Under the pieces are notes generated by a model. That model searched no databases, was not told the DNA's origin, and saw nothing but the letters and a program-made list of their open reading frames with translations. This document shows, piece by piece, positions 26,490 through 35,800 of a stretch of DNA of 64,000 nucleotides. Within the stretch, counting starts at the first letter, position 1. Every line of letters starts with the position of its first letter. A program made the translations under genes and the position numbers. The DNA is from Stenotrophomonas sp. ASS1 (GTDB lineage: Bacteria; Pseudomonadota; Gammaproteobacteria; Xanthomonadales; Xanthomonadaceae), in assembly GCF_004346925.1 (NCBI RefSeq), contig NZ_CP031167.1, forward strand, positions 1,322,001 to 1,386,000, read 5' to 3'.

Positions 26490-26855
26490 ATGTCCGAGGA
26501 CGATGTCCAGCTGAAGAAGTTCCAGAAGGAACTCAGCGCTGGAACGGTGTCGCTGGCCCTGCTGGCGGTGCTGGCCCGGGCTGGGGAGCCGCTGTACGGC
26601 TACCTGATCGCCAAGGAGCTGGAGCGGGTGGGCGAGGGCGTGCTGAGCGGCAAGCAGAGCGCGCTGTACCCGGTGCTGCGCAATCTGGAGGGCGCCGGCC
26701 TGCTTGAAAGCCATGTGGAGCCGTCCAGCAGCGGGCCGCCGCGGCGCTACTACCGCATCAATGAACGTGGCCGCGAGGTGCTGGCGCAATGGCGCCAAGC
26801 CTGGCAGGCCACACGCGATTCCGTCGATTCCGTGTTGGAGGGGGTACCGCAATGA
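26490..26855 (+). CDS. PadR family transcriptional regulator
   Basis: A 121-residue winged-helix protein. It follows the PadR pattern 'SLALLAVLARAGEPLYGYLI', 'SGKQSALYPVLRNLEGAGLL' and 'GPPRRYYRINERGREVLAQW', with a short C-terminal helix for dimerisation. The stop codon overlaps the next start as ATGA, so it is translationally coupled to a membrane protein with an N-terminal helical HAAS-like domain. PadR proteins paired with such membrane partners are common and probably form a signalling pair at the membrane. Confidence 0.9.
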   Translation: MSEDDVQLKKFQKELSAGTVSLALLAVLARAGEPLYGYLIAKELERVGEGVLSGKQSALYPVLRNLEGAGLLESHVEPSSSGPPRRYYRINERGREVLAQWRQAWQATRDSVDSVLEGVPQ

Positions 26856-27841
26856 ACGACCCGAGCCTGGCAGGCCGAGCCCTGCCCACGACCATCCCGC
26901 AGTACCTGGCGCAGCTGCGCGCGGCATTGGAAGGCGCCGACCCGGCGATGGTGCAGGACGCGCTGTACGACGCCGAGGAATACCTGCGCTCGGAGCTGGC
27001 GGCGCAGCCCGGCCGCAGCGAGGCCGAGGTGATCGCCGACGTTGCCGGCAGCTACGGTGCGCCGGACGAGGTAGCCGAAATCTACCGCGAGACCGAAGTG
27101 ACGGTGAATCGCGCGCTGCGTACACCGCGTGCGGATACCGCGCCGGTGCTGCGTGCGGCGGCGGAAGCCAGTGGCGTCGAGCCGGCCGCACCCCCGCCGG
27201 TACCGGTGCCGCGTTCGCTGCTGGCGCGCTTCTTCGGCGTGGTGGCCGATCCGCACACTTACGGTGCGCTGTTCTACATGCTGCTGTCACTGGCCACCGG
27301 CATCTTCTTCTTCACCTGGGTGGTGACCGGCCTGTCGCTGTCGCTGGGCCTGCTGATCCTGATCATCGGCATCCCGCTGACCGTGCTGTTCTTCGGTTCG
27401 GTGCGCGGGCTGGCGCTGCTGGAAGGGCGGCTGGTGGAAGCGCTGCTGGGCGAACGCATGCCACGTCGTCCGCGTTACACCGACCGCAGCCGCACGTGGC
27501 TGCAGCGCATCGGCGACATGTTCACCGATGGCCGCACCTGGCTGACGCTGCTGTACTTCGTGCTGATGCTGCCGCTGGGCGTGATCTACTTCACCATCGC
27601 GGTGACGCTGCTGTCGCTGTCGCTGAGCCTGATCTGGGCGCCGGTCGCGGCGATCTTCAGTGGCGACATCCCCGGCGTGTACATCAACGACGTGAACGTA
27701 CTGCCGATGGCGGCCTCGCCGCTGGTGGCGATCGCGGTTGCCGCGGCGGGGGCGCTGCTGCTGCTGCTGACGATGCATCTGGCACGCGGCATCGGCAAGC
27801 TGCATGGGCTGATCGCCAAGAACCTGCTCGTGCGGCTGTAA
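26852..27841 (+). CDS. Membrane 'sensor' protein with N-terminal HAAS-like domain, PadR partner
   Basis: A 329-residue protein. Residues 1-75 form a helical domain ('YLAQLRAALEGADPAMVQDA', 'EEYLRSELAAQPGRSEAEVI') like the HAAS/DUF1700 domains found beside PadR genes. A Pro-rich linker follows, then TM segments in pairs near 137-175, 235-270 and 290-318, with the 'sensor' domain pattern 'IILIIGIPLTVLFFGSVRGLA'-like. The ATG overlaps the padR stop as ATGA. It may hold or release the PadR protein in response to a membrane signal; the ligand is unknown. Confidence 0.8.
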   Translation: MNDPSLAGRALPTTIPQYLAQLRAALEGADPAMVQDALYDAEEYLRSELAAQPGRSEAEVIADVAGSYGAPDEVAEIYRETEVTVNRALRTPRADTAPVLRAAAEASGVEPAAPPPVPVPRSLLARFFGVVADPHTYGALFYMLLSLATGIFFFTWVVTGLSLSLGLLILIIGIPLTVLFFGSVRGLALLEGRLVEALLGERMPRRPRYTDRSRTWLQRIGDMFTDGRTWLTLLYFVLMLPLGVIYFTIAVTLLSLSLSLIWAPVAAIFSGDIPGVYINDVNVLPMAASPLVAIAVAAAGALLLLLTMHLARGIGKLHGLIAKNLLVRL

Positions 27842-27874
27842 GCGGGAATCCACGCTTCGGTAGGCTTCGCTCTG

Positions 27875-28045
27875 GTAGGTGCCAACCTTGGTTGGCACGA
27901 TCCATCAGTGCAGGGGCGCTTGGCGGAATTCGCTTCGGTAGGTGCCAACCTTGGTTGGCACAATCCATCAGATACCGGGATTCAGGGTAGAGCGCCAACC
28001 AAGGTTGGCATCTACCAGGGCATACCGACCAAGGTCGGCACCCAC
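27875..28045. repeat. Cluster of four GTAG-type REP units (GCCAACC subtype)
   Basis: Units at 27875-27898 and 27938-27961 are direct GTAG-headed palindromes with core GCCAACCTTGGTTGGC. Unit 27987-28015 has the core in inverted order and both a GTAG and a CTAC end, and 28024-28043 is a diverged relative (CCGACCAAGGTCGG). They fill the 214-bp convergent gap between the sensor gene and the PHA depolymerase gene. No gene is seen in the gap. Confidence 0.85.
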
Positions 28046-28055
28046 CCTGGGCGAG

Positions 28056-29363
28056 TTACCCCGCCTTTCGCCGCAACGGGGTGACGTTGCTCTTCTTCTT
28101 CGTGACCTTCGCCGCCGGTGCTTCGGCATGCGCGGCGAAGAAATCGCGCACCTTCGGGTACACCACTTCGCGCCAGCGACGGCCGCTGAAGATGCCGTAG
28201 TGGCCGGCGCCTTCAACGATGAAATGCTCGCGACGGTCCGCGCCGATGCCAGTGCACAGCGCCTGCGCCGCTTCGGTCTGGCCGAGGCCGGCGATGTCGT
28301 CCAACTCGCCTTCGATGCTCAACAGCGCGGTATCGCGGATCGCCGACGGATCGACCTTCTCGCCGTTGACCACCCACTCGCCACGCGGCAGCAGGAAGTC
28401 CTGGAACACCACGCGGATGGTATCGAGGTAGTACTTGGCCGGCATGTCCAGCACCGCGTTGTACTCGTCGTAGAAACGACGGTGCGCGTCGGCGTCTTCC
28501 AGGTCGCCCTTGACCAGGTCGGTGTAGAAGTCCCAGTGCGAGCTGAAGTGGCGGCTCGGGTTCATCGACAGGAAACCGGCGTGCTGCAGGAAGCCCGGGT
28601 ACACGCGGCGGCCGGCGCCGGGATAGCTGGCCGGCACGGTGTGGATGACGTTGTTCTCGAACCACGACAGCGGGTTCTGCGTGGCCAGGTTGTTCACTGC
28701 GGTCGGGCTGCAGCGTGCATCGATCGGGCCACCCATCATCACCAGCGTGCGCGGCGTCGGCTCGCCACGGCTGGCCATCAGCGAAACCGCAGCCAGCACC
28801 GGTACGGTCGGCTGGCACACACTCACCACGTGCAGGCGCTCCACGCCGAGGTGGCGGATGAACTCCTGGATGTAGGCGATGTAGTCGTCCAGGCCGAACT
28901 CGCCTTCGCTGGCCGGCACCATGCGCGCGTCGACCCAGTCGGTCACATACACGCGGTGGTCGCGCAGCAGCGTGCGCACGGTGTCGCGCAGCAGCGTGGC
29001 GTGGTGGCCGGACAGCGGCGCCACCACCAGCACGAACGGCTGGTTGAGCATGGTGTGCAGCTGGTCGGCTTCATTGCTGTGGCGCTTGAAGCGCAGCAGC
29101 TTGCAGAACGGCTTGCTCACTTCCTCGTGCACGACGATCGGCACGCGCTCGCCATCGACGTCGATTTCGTTGATGCCCCACTCGGGCTTCTCGTAATCCT
29201 TGCCGATGCGATGGAAGAGTTCATTGACCGCCGCCAGGCGATCAGCGCCGGGCATCTGCGACCACCAGTGGCCCTGGTTGGCGAAGAACCTGGCGTTGGC
29301 CTGGGCCTGGTGCACCCAGGGGGCGAGCAGGTTGCGGGTCAGTTCGTGCAGTTGATAGAGCAT
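28056..29363 (-). CDS. phaZ: Intracellular polyhydroxyalkanoate depolymerase (PhaZ)
   Basis: A 435-residue alpha/beta hydrolase of the intracellular PHB depolymerase family. The nucleophile is a cysteine in 'VCQPTVP' (Cys183), with the likely acid at Asp355/356 ('GELDD') and His388 ('GAGHYG'). These are the positions I recall for the Ralstonia eutropha enzyme. A basic C-terminal tail ('KVTKKKSNVTPLRRKAG') may bind polymer or nucleic acid. It hydrolyses stored polyester to hydroxy acids if PHA is present. No PHA synthase is in this window, so in this organism the true substrate could differ. Confidence 0.87.
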   Translation of the reverse strand: MLYQLHELTRNLLAPWVHQAQANARFFANQGHWWSQMPGADRLAAVNELFHRIGKDYEKPEWGINEIDVDGERVPIVVHEEVSKPFCKLLRFKRHSNEADQLHTMLNQPFVLVVAPLSGHHATLLRDTVRTLLRDHRVYVTDWVDARMVPASEGEFGLDDYIAYIQEFIRHLGVERLHVVSVCQPTVPVLAAVSLMASRGEPTPRTLVMMGGPIDARCSPTAVNNLATQNPLSWFENNVIHTVPASYPGAGRRVYPGFLQHAGFLSMNPSRHFSSHWDFYTDLVKGDLEDADAHRRFYDEYNAVLDMPAKYYLDTIRVVFQDFLLPRGEWVVNGEKVDPSAIRDTALLSIEGELDDIAGLGQTEAAQALCTGIGADRREHFIVEGAGHYGIFSGRRWREVVYPKVRDFFAAHAEAPAAKVTKKKSNVTPLRRKAG

Positions 29364-29456
29364 GACGACCGAATATGTATGGTCATATGTTGCCGCGCAG
29401 CATATCCCATCCGGGTGTCCCGCAGGTTAAGTTGGCTGAAAATAATGAATCCGGAT

Positions 29457-30047
29457 TCACATCCGCTCCAGCGCGGCCGTATCGCCTGCCAGAGCGGGGC
29501 CGAGCCAGCAATGCGACCCTACCGGCTGCAGACCGTGCCGGGCCAGCGTCCGCCGGTACCAGCGCGCCGGGCGGGCCTGGAAACCCTCGTGGTCGCCCTC
29601 GAACGCGTCCTCGGCGGCGAAGGTCTCCAGGAAGGCCACGCCGCCGGTCAGCTCCGCCACGCCGGCCAGTCCGGCACGCAGCTCACGGTCGGGCACGTAG
29701 TGCATCACGTCCGAGCAGATCAGCAGGTCGACCGGGGCGCAGGGCCGCAGCCAGGCGAAATCACCGAAGCGGGCCAGGTGCAGGTTGCGGGTGCGGCCGT
29801 AGCGGCGCACAGCGTACTCGCTGCTGTCGAAGCCGAGGTATTCGACCTTCGGACGCAGCTTCAGCAGGGGCGCACGCCAGGCGCCTTCGCCGCAGCCGAT
29901 ATCCAGTACGCTGCGGATCGGTCGCTCCAGGTAGTACTCGGCGCTGGCCACAGCCAATGCCACCTTGCGTGCCAGGCGGGCGCTGCCACCGATGTCGGCA
30001 CGTCGGTACCAGCGTTGGAAGTAGGCGGCGTCGTAGGTCTTGTCCAT
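29457..30047 (-). CDS. Class I SAM-dependent methyltransferase
   Basis: A 196-residue methyltransferase. The SAM-binding motif I is 'VLDIGCGEGAW', followed by 'VEYLGFDSSEYAVRRY' (motif II) and 'VDLLICSDVMHYVPD' (motif III/IV), the Rossmann-like class I layout. The target is unknown. The ATG at 30047 ('MDKTYDAAYF') is preferred to a GTG four codons earlier since it is the first ATG, though neither has a strong ribosome site. It lies 93 bp from the PHA depolymerase gene. Confidence 0.78.
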   Translation of the reverse strand: MDKTYDAAYFQRWYRRADIGGSARLARKVALAVASAEYYLERPIRSVLDIGCGEGAWRAPLLKLRPKVEYLGFDSSEYAVRRYGRTRNLHLARFGDFAWLRPCAPVDLLICSDVMHYVPDRELRAGLAGVAELTGGVAFLETFAAEDAFEGDHEGFQARPARWYRRTLARHGLQPVGSHCWLGPALAGDTAALERM

Positions 30048-30196
30048 GGGGCGGTGCACGATCGGGGAAAACGGCGCTTATCGTACGGCGTTGCGGCGTG
30101 CCATGCGTCGATGTGTCGCGGCGTGCGTGCCTGCGGCGGCCTTGCCACGGCATGCGAGAATGGCCGCCAACCTACGCCAGCCGCCGGAGCGAGCGC

Positions 30197-30652
30197 ATGC
30201 AGAGCTATTACTGGGTCAAGACCTTCCACATCGTGTTCGTGGTGGCGTGGATGGCGACGGTGTTCTATCTGCCGCGCATCCTGGTGAACCTGGCCGAGAC
30301 CGCTGGCCAGCCGGCGGTGACCGAGCGCCTGCAGCTGATGGGCCTGCGCCTGTACCGTTTCGGCCACTCGATGTTCGGCCTGGCGTTCCTGCTGGGCCTG
30401 GTGCTGTGGCTGGGCTACAAGGTCATTCCGGATTTCCCGACGATGGTTGCCTCGGGCGGCGCCGGTTGGCTGCATGCCAAGCTGGGGCTGGTGGTGCTAC
30501 TGCTGGTGTACTTCAGCTGGATCGGGCGCCTGCTCAAGGGCGTGGCCAAGGGCAGGGCGCTGCCGTCGTCGCGCGCGCTGCGCTGGATCAACGAGATCCC
30601 GTTGCTGGCCTTCATTCCGATCGTGTGGCTGGTGCTGGCCAAGCCATTCTGA
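30197..30652 (+). CDS. HemJ/CopD-like membrane protein (UPF0093)
   Basis: A 151-residue protein with four TM helices. It matches the HemJ/UPF0093 pattern 'YYWVKTFHIVFVVAWMATVF' with a conserved His near residue 11, and 'WLHAKLGLVVLLLVYFSW' with a conserved Lys. HemJ is a protoporphyrinogen oxidase of many Proteobacteria that lack HemG and HemY, and the same fold is annotated CopD. Some HemJ residues (the 'FVYH' phrase) are changed, so the heme role is probable but not certain. It is transcribed away from the methyltransferase gene and ends near a terminator shared with accA. Confidence 0.72.
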   Translation: MQSYYWVKTFHIVFVVAWMATVFYLPRILVNLAETAGQPAVTERLQLMGLRLYRFGHSMFGLAFLLGLVLWLGYKVIPDFPTMVASGGAGWLHAKLGLVVLLLVYFSWIGRLLKGVAKGRALPSSRALRWINEIPLLAFIPIVWLVLAKPF

Positions 30653-30672
30653 GGCGGGGTCATCTGCACCCG

Positions 30673-30696
30673 GTAGATCCACGCCATGCGTGGATG
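30673..30696 (+). repeat. SMAG unit (ATCCACGCC type)
   Basis: A GTAG head and perfect ATCCACGC/GCGTGGAT stem, 20 bp after the HemJ-like gene and directly before a bidirectional terminator. Confidence 0.85.
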
Positions 30697-30708
30697 CCGT
30701 CAGGGCGC

Positions 30709-30745
30709 AAACGAAAGCGCCGGGCATTGCCCGGCGCTTTCGTTT
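30709..30745. terminator. Bidirectional intrinsic terminator between HemJ-like gene and accA
   Basis: A perfect 17-bp stem (30709-30725 with 30729-30745) with a three-base ATT loop. Each outer end of the stem is A- or T-rich (AAACGAAA/TTTCGTTT), so U-rich ends arise on both strands. It serves two convergent genes. Confidence 0.85.
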
Positions 30746-30762
30746 CTGCAATCACCTGCGTG

Positions 30763-30823
30763 TTGCCGGCCAGCGGCCGGCACTACCAGGCCTACCTGCA
30801 TGCCGGCCAGCGGCCGGCACTAC
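30763..30823 (-). repeat. Two tandem SMAG units (CCGGCC type)
   Basis: Two inverted-orientation units, 30763-30786 and 30801-30823, each with the GCCGGCCAGCGGCCGGCACTAC form. They directly adjoin the 3' end of accA, so they lie in its mRNA tail. Confidence 0.87.
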
Positions 30824-30824
30824 G

Positions 30825-31784
30825 TCAGGCCGCTTCGTACGTGCCGTAGCTGCGCAGGCGGGCGTAGCGCTGTTCCAGCAGCTGCTCGGTGGACAGCTTG
30901 TCCAGCGCGTCCAGTTCGTTCAGCAGCACCGCCTTCAGGCGCTTGGCCATCTGCGTCGGGTTGCGGTGGGCGCCACCGGTCGGCTCGCGCACGACCTTGT
31001 CGACCAGGCCCAGGCTCTTCAGGCGCGGGGCGGTCAGGCCCAGCTGTTCGGCGGCATCCTTGGCCTTGCCGGCATCCTTCCACAGGATCGAGGCGCAGCC
31101 TTCCGGGGTGATGGTCGAGTACACCGAGTACTCCAGCATCACGGTGCGGTCGCCCACGCCCAGCGCCAGCGCGCCGCCGGAGCCACCTTCACCGATCACG
31201 GTGCAGATGATCGGCACCTTCAGTTCGGCCATCTCGATCAGGTTGCGTGCGATCGCTTCGGACTGGCCACGCGATTCGGCATCGATGCCCGGCCAGGCGC
31301 CGGCGGTGTCGATCAGGGTCAGCACCGGCAGGCCGAAGCGCTCGGCCATCTTCATCAGGCGCAGGGCCTTGCGGTAGCCCTCCGGCTTGGGCATGCCGAA
31401 GTTGCGCTTGATCTTTTCCTTGGTGTCACGGCCCTTCTGGTGGCCGATCACCATCACTGCACGGCCATTGATGCGTGCCAGGCCACCCATGATGGCCTTG
31501 TCGTCGGCGAAGGCACGGTCGCCGGCCAGCTCCTGGAACTCATCGAACATGACGCGGAGGTAGTCTGCGGTGTACGGGCGCGACGGATGACGGGCCAGCT
31601 GCAGCACCTGCCACGAGGTCAGGTTGCGGAAGATCTGCGCGGTGCGCATGCGCAGCTTGTCCTGCAGCGCGTGCACTTCCGCCTCGACATTGACCGCCGG
31701 CCCGGCACTGGCGTTGCGCAGTTCCTGGATCTTGGCTTCCAGGTCGGCGATGGGTTGCTCGAAGTCGAGGTAGTTCGGATTCAT
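30825..31784 (-). CDS. accA: Acetyl-CoA carboxylase carboxyltransferase subunit alpha
   Basis: A 319-residue subunit of acetyl-CoA carboxylase, which with AccD transfers CO2 from carboxybiotin to acetyl-CoA, the first step of fatty-acid synthesis. Length equals the E. coli protein. Clear family blocks: '[18 protein letters not shown]', '[19 protein letters not shown]', '[20 protein letters not shown]' and '[17 protein letters not shown]'. The ATG at 31784 gives the normal N-terminus. In many Proteobacteria it directly follows dnaE; here a lipoprotein gene lies between. It ends at two SMAG units and a terminator. Confidence 0.96.
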   Translation of the reverse strand: MNPNYLDFEQPIADLEAKIQELRNASAGPAVNVEAEVHALQDKLRMRTAQIFRNLTSWQVLQLARHPSRPYTADYLRVMFDEFQELAGDRAFADDKAIMGGLARINGRAVMVIGHQKGRDTKEKIKRNFGMPKPEGYRKALRLMKMAERFGLPVLTLIDTAGAWPGIDAESRGQSEAIARNLIEMAELKVPIICTVIGEGGSGGALALGVGDRTVMLEYSVYSTITPEGCASILWKDAGKAKDAAEQLGLTAPRLKSLGLVDKVVREPTGGAHRNPTQMAKRLKAVLLNELDALDKLSTEQLLEQRYARLRSYGTYEAA

Positions 31785-31897
31785 CGGAAGCCGTCGTGTA
31801 AAGAAGAGGGGAATTCTATCCGAATGCGTGCAAACCACCCGTACGCCTTCGTCTGGAAGGCGACGGTAGCGCAGCCGGGCAGGGGGCGCCAGTCAGC

Positions 31898-32767
31898 TCA
31901 GGGCACCACCAGGGCGCTGCGGCCCATCAGCTGGCTGCGCTGGGAAACGAAGTCGTTGTAGGCCTCGTTGGCCTCCCGGCCCAGCCCGCTGCCCAGGGTG
32001 GCGGTGGCCGAGGTGAAGGCCATCTGCGCGGCGAAGTCCTGCTTGCGCAGGGCCTTCTGTTCATCGGCGGTGGTGGCCTTCAGCCAGCGCGCATAGACCT
32101 CACGCAGCGGCGCGGCATGCGCCTCGAAGGCCGGCACCAGCGCCGGCAGGCTGGCCGGGGCCGGTTCCAGGCTGAATGCCGGTGCCACGTAGCCGGCCGG
32201 CTGCTCGCGCTTGAACGCACCGGGCTCTCCCATGCCTTCTTCCACGTAAGCGATGAAGTCCGGCGCGGTGAACACCTTGGCCACGATCTGGCCACCGCTG
32301 GTGTCGACGTGGGCCACCACCTTTTCCTTCGGGAAGGGCTCGCGCACGCCGTAGGTCCAGGTCTTGTCGATGAACAGTTCGTGGCTCTTTTCGAACGGGC
32401 CTTCGAAGTCGACGCCGCCCAGCTCGATGCCGGCCTTGCCGGTGCCGAAGTTCTTCAGCTTGCTCTCGTCGGTGACATAGATCTCGCGGGCGACCACGTA
32501 CTCGCTCAGGGTCGGGTTGATCAGGCCACCACGACCGTCGACGTAGACGATGAAGCGCACATCACCGAGCTTGTCGGTATGCAGGCGATGCTCGCCGACG
32601 GCCAGCGAAATCGGGCGCGAGCCCTGTGCGGCCACCGGCAGGTCCTTGCCATCGATGCTCAGTGCCAGCGGCGTGTCGGTCGGGTTGTCGATCTGGAACT
32701 CGACCTTCGAGGGCGAACAGGCGGCCAGGGCCAGCGCGGCGGCGAACGGGAACAGCAGGGTCTTCAT
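31898..32767 (-). CDS. Unrecognised lipoprotein inserted between dnaE and accA
   Basis: A 289-residue exported protein with a clear lipoprotein signal ('MKTLLFPFAAALALAACSPS', lipobox LAAC). The first mature segment looks beta-rich ('KVEFQIDNPTDTPLALSIDG', 'AQGSRPISLAVGEHRLHTD'), like an Ig-like or DUF4397-type module. The C-terminal half is helical and ends 'QRSQLMGRSALVVP'. I do not recognise the family. Start at 32767 is set by the signal sequence. It is in line with dnaE (64 bp gap) and accA (113 bp gap), so it may be co-transcribed. Confidence 0.7.
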   Translation of the reverse strand: MKTLLFPFAAALALAACSPSKVEFQIDNPTDTPLALSIDGKDLPVAAQGSRPISLAVGEHRLHTDKLGDVRFIVYVDGRGGLINPTLSEYVVAREIYVTDESKLKNFGTGKAGIELGGVDFEGPFEKSHELFIDKTWTYGVREPFPKEKVVAHVDTSGGQIVAKVFTAPDFIAYVEEGMGEPGAFKREQPAGYVAPAFSLEPAPASLPALVPAFEAHAAPLREVYARWLKATTADEQKALRKQDFAAQMAFTSATATLGSGLGREANEAYNDFVSQRSQLMGRSALVVP

Positions 32768-32831
32768 CGGCAATCGTCCTTGATACATGGAACGGGAAAG
32801 CAGGGGGTTCAGCAAAACCAGGGAGCCAGCT

Positions 32832-35800
32832 TCAGCTGGCCCACGGCGGGCTGTAGCGCACCTTCAGGGTGCGCACGGCCGGGTCGGCGCGCAGCGCCTC
32901 CATCAGCTTGGAATCGATGCGTACCGCGCTCTGCCCGGACACATCGAGCATGCCGGCGACGCCGCCGTGCGGCCCCTTCAGCAGCAGGTCCAGGCGCAGC
33001 GGCGTGCGGCCGGGGCGATGGCGGTCGAGCAGGGCGTCGATGCGCTCCCAGACCGGGCGCTGCTGGCGCAGGTCCAGGCGCAGCGAGAGCCGGGTGGCGT
33101 AGTTGGCGCAGACTTCGTCGAAGTCCCAGCACTGGCGGATGCGCAGCGCGAAGCCGCCGTTGAACTCGTCCTCGCGCAGGCCACCTTTGACCACCAGGAT
33201 GCGGTCCTTGGTCATCAGGTGGCCGAACTCGGCCATCGCGTCGGAGAATGCGCTGCACTCGACGCGGCCGCGGCCATCCTCGAGCTGGATGAAGATCTGG
33301 CTCTCGCCCTTGCGGCGCACGCCGACCACCTGGCCGGCCAGCACGGTCTGTACTTCCGGGCGCCAGCGCTTCTCGCCGCCGCCGCCGCCGCCGCCACTGT
33401 TGGCGCTCCAGATCTTCTCCACCGAGCCCAGGTCGTTGCCGACCAGGTCGCGCACATCGTCGCGCCAGGGATCGAACGGGTGGCCGCTGAGGTAGAAGCC
33501 CAGCGTGTCGCGCTCGCCGTTCAGGCGCTGCAGCAGCGGCCATTCCTCGGCTTCAGGCAGATCCAGCTGGATCGTGGTCGCGCTCGGGTCGGGGCCGCCG
33601 AACAGCGAGTTCTGCCCGGACGCACGTTCGCGCGCCATCTGGTCGGTGGCCTTGATCACTTCCGGCAGCTGCAGCATCAGCGAGGCGCGGTTATGCCCGA
33701 GCTCATCCAGTGCGCCGCAGTTGATCATCGCTTCCAGCGTGCGCCGGTTGAGCTTGGCCGATCCGACGCGGGTGCAGAAGTCGAGCAGGTCCTTGTAGTC
33801 GCCACCCTTCAGGCGCTCGTCCACCACCGCTTCGCAGGCACCCTGGCCGACGCCCTTGATCGCGCCCAGACCGTACTGGATGGTGTCCGGGGTGACGGCT
33901 TCGAACATGAAGGCGGAGTGGTTCACCTTCGGCGGCAGCACGGTCAGGCCGAGGTTGCGCACTTCGTCCAGGAAGCCGACCACCTTCTCGGTGTTGTCCA
34001 GGTCCGAGGACAGCGTGGCCGCCATGAACTCGGCCGGGTAGTGGCGCTTCAGCCACGCGGTCTGGTAGCTGACCAGTGCATAGGCAGCGGCGTGCGACTT
34101 GTTGAAGCCGTAACCGGCGAACTTCTCCATCAGGTCGAAGATCGCATCGGCCTTGGCTTCGTCCACACCGTCCTTGGCCGCACCTTCGCGGAAGATCTCG
34201 CGGTGCTTGGCCATTTCGGCCGGCACCTTCTTGCCCATCGCGCGGCGCAGCAGGTCGGCGCCGCCCAGCGAGTAGCCGCCGACGATCTGCGCCATCTGCA
34301 TCACCTGCTCCTGGTACACCATGATGCCGTAGGTGTCCTTCAGGATCGCTTCGGTGCGCGGATCGGGATAGATGATTTCTTCCTGGCCGTGCTTACGCGC
34401 GTTGAACGAAGGAATCAGGTCCATCGGGCCGGGGCGGTACAGCGACACCAGCGCGATCAGGTCTTCGAAACGGTCGGGGCGCGCGTCCTTCAGCAGGCGG
34501 CGCATGCCCGAGGATTCGAACTGGAACACCGCGCCGGTATTGCCGTTGGCAAAGATGTCCTTGTAGGTGGGCGTGTCGTCCAGCGGGATCGCGGCGATGT
34601 CCACCGGCGGAATGCCGGCGCGCTCATGGCGCTTGTTGATCGCCTTCACCGCCCAGTCGATGATGGTCAGCGTGCGCAGGCCGAGGAAGTCGAACTTCAC
34701 CAGGCCCACTTCTTCCACGTCGTTCTTGTCGAACTGGGTGACCGGGTTCTTGCCGAGGCCGTTCTCGTCGTGTTCGGCGTACAGCGGGCAGAACTCGCTC
34801 AGCGGCTCCGGCCCGATCACCACGCCACCGGCATGCTTGCCGGCGTTGCGGGTCAGGTCTTCCAGCTGCAGCGCCAGATCGATCAGGTCGCGGACATCGT
34901 CCTCGGTCTCGTAGCGCTGGATCAGTTCGGCCGACGCCATTTCCGAGCTCGGGCCTTCCTTGCCCTTGCCCAGCGCATCCTTCAGGTGGATGCCGAGGAT
35001 GTTCGGGATCAGCTTGGAGACACCGTCGACCAGGCCGTACGGGAAACCGAGCACGCGGCCGGAGTCGCGCACCACCGCCTTGGCGGCCATGGTGCCGTAG
35101 GTGATGATCTGGCTGACGCGCTCGCGCCCGTACTTGCGTGCGACGTAGTCGATCACCTCGTCGCGGCGATCCATGCAGAAGTCGATGTCGAAGTCGGGCA
35201 TCGACACGCGTTCCGGATTGAGGAATCGCTCGAACAGCAGGTTGTACGGCAGCGGGTCCAGATCGGTGATCTTCAGCGCCCACGCCACCAGCGAACCGGC
35301 ACCCGAACCACGGCCCGGGCCGATCGGAATGCCCTGGTTCTTGCCCCACTGGATGAAGTCGGCCACGATCAGGAAGTAGCCCGGGAAGCCCATCTTGATG
35401 ATGGTGTTGAGCTCGAACTCCAGGCGCTCGAAATACTCTTCGCGGGTCTTGCCCGGCGCCAGTGGATTCTTCTCCAGGCGCTCTTCCAGGCCATCGCGCG
35501 ACATCTTCTGGATCCAGGTGTCCAGGGTCTCGTCGTCCGGCACCGGGTAGTTGGGCAGGAAGTAGGTGCCCAGCCGCATCTCGATGTTGCAGCGCTCGGC
35601 CAGCGCCAGCGTGTTGTCGATCGCATCGGGGATGTCGGCGAACAGCGCGCACATCTCCTCGGCCGACTTCAGGTACTGCTGGTCGCTGTATTCGCGCGGG
35701 CGCTTGGGGTCGTCCAGCACGCGGCCGGTGGAAATGCACACGCGCGCTTCGTGCGCGCTGAAATCCGTCGGCGACAGGAAGCGCACGTCGTTGCTGGCCA

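Noticed and set aside
27875-28045. Regularly spaced repeats that could suggest a CRISPR array
   Set aside because: The units are palindromes with GTAG heads in mixed orientation and irregular spacing, no unique spacers of equal length and no cas genes. They are REP elements.
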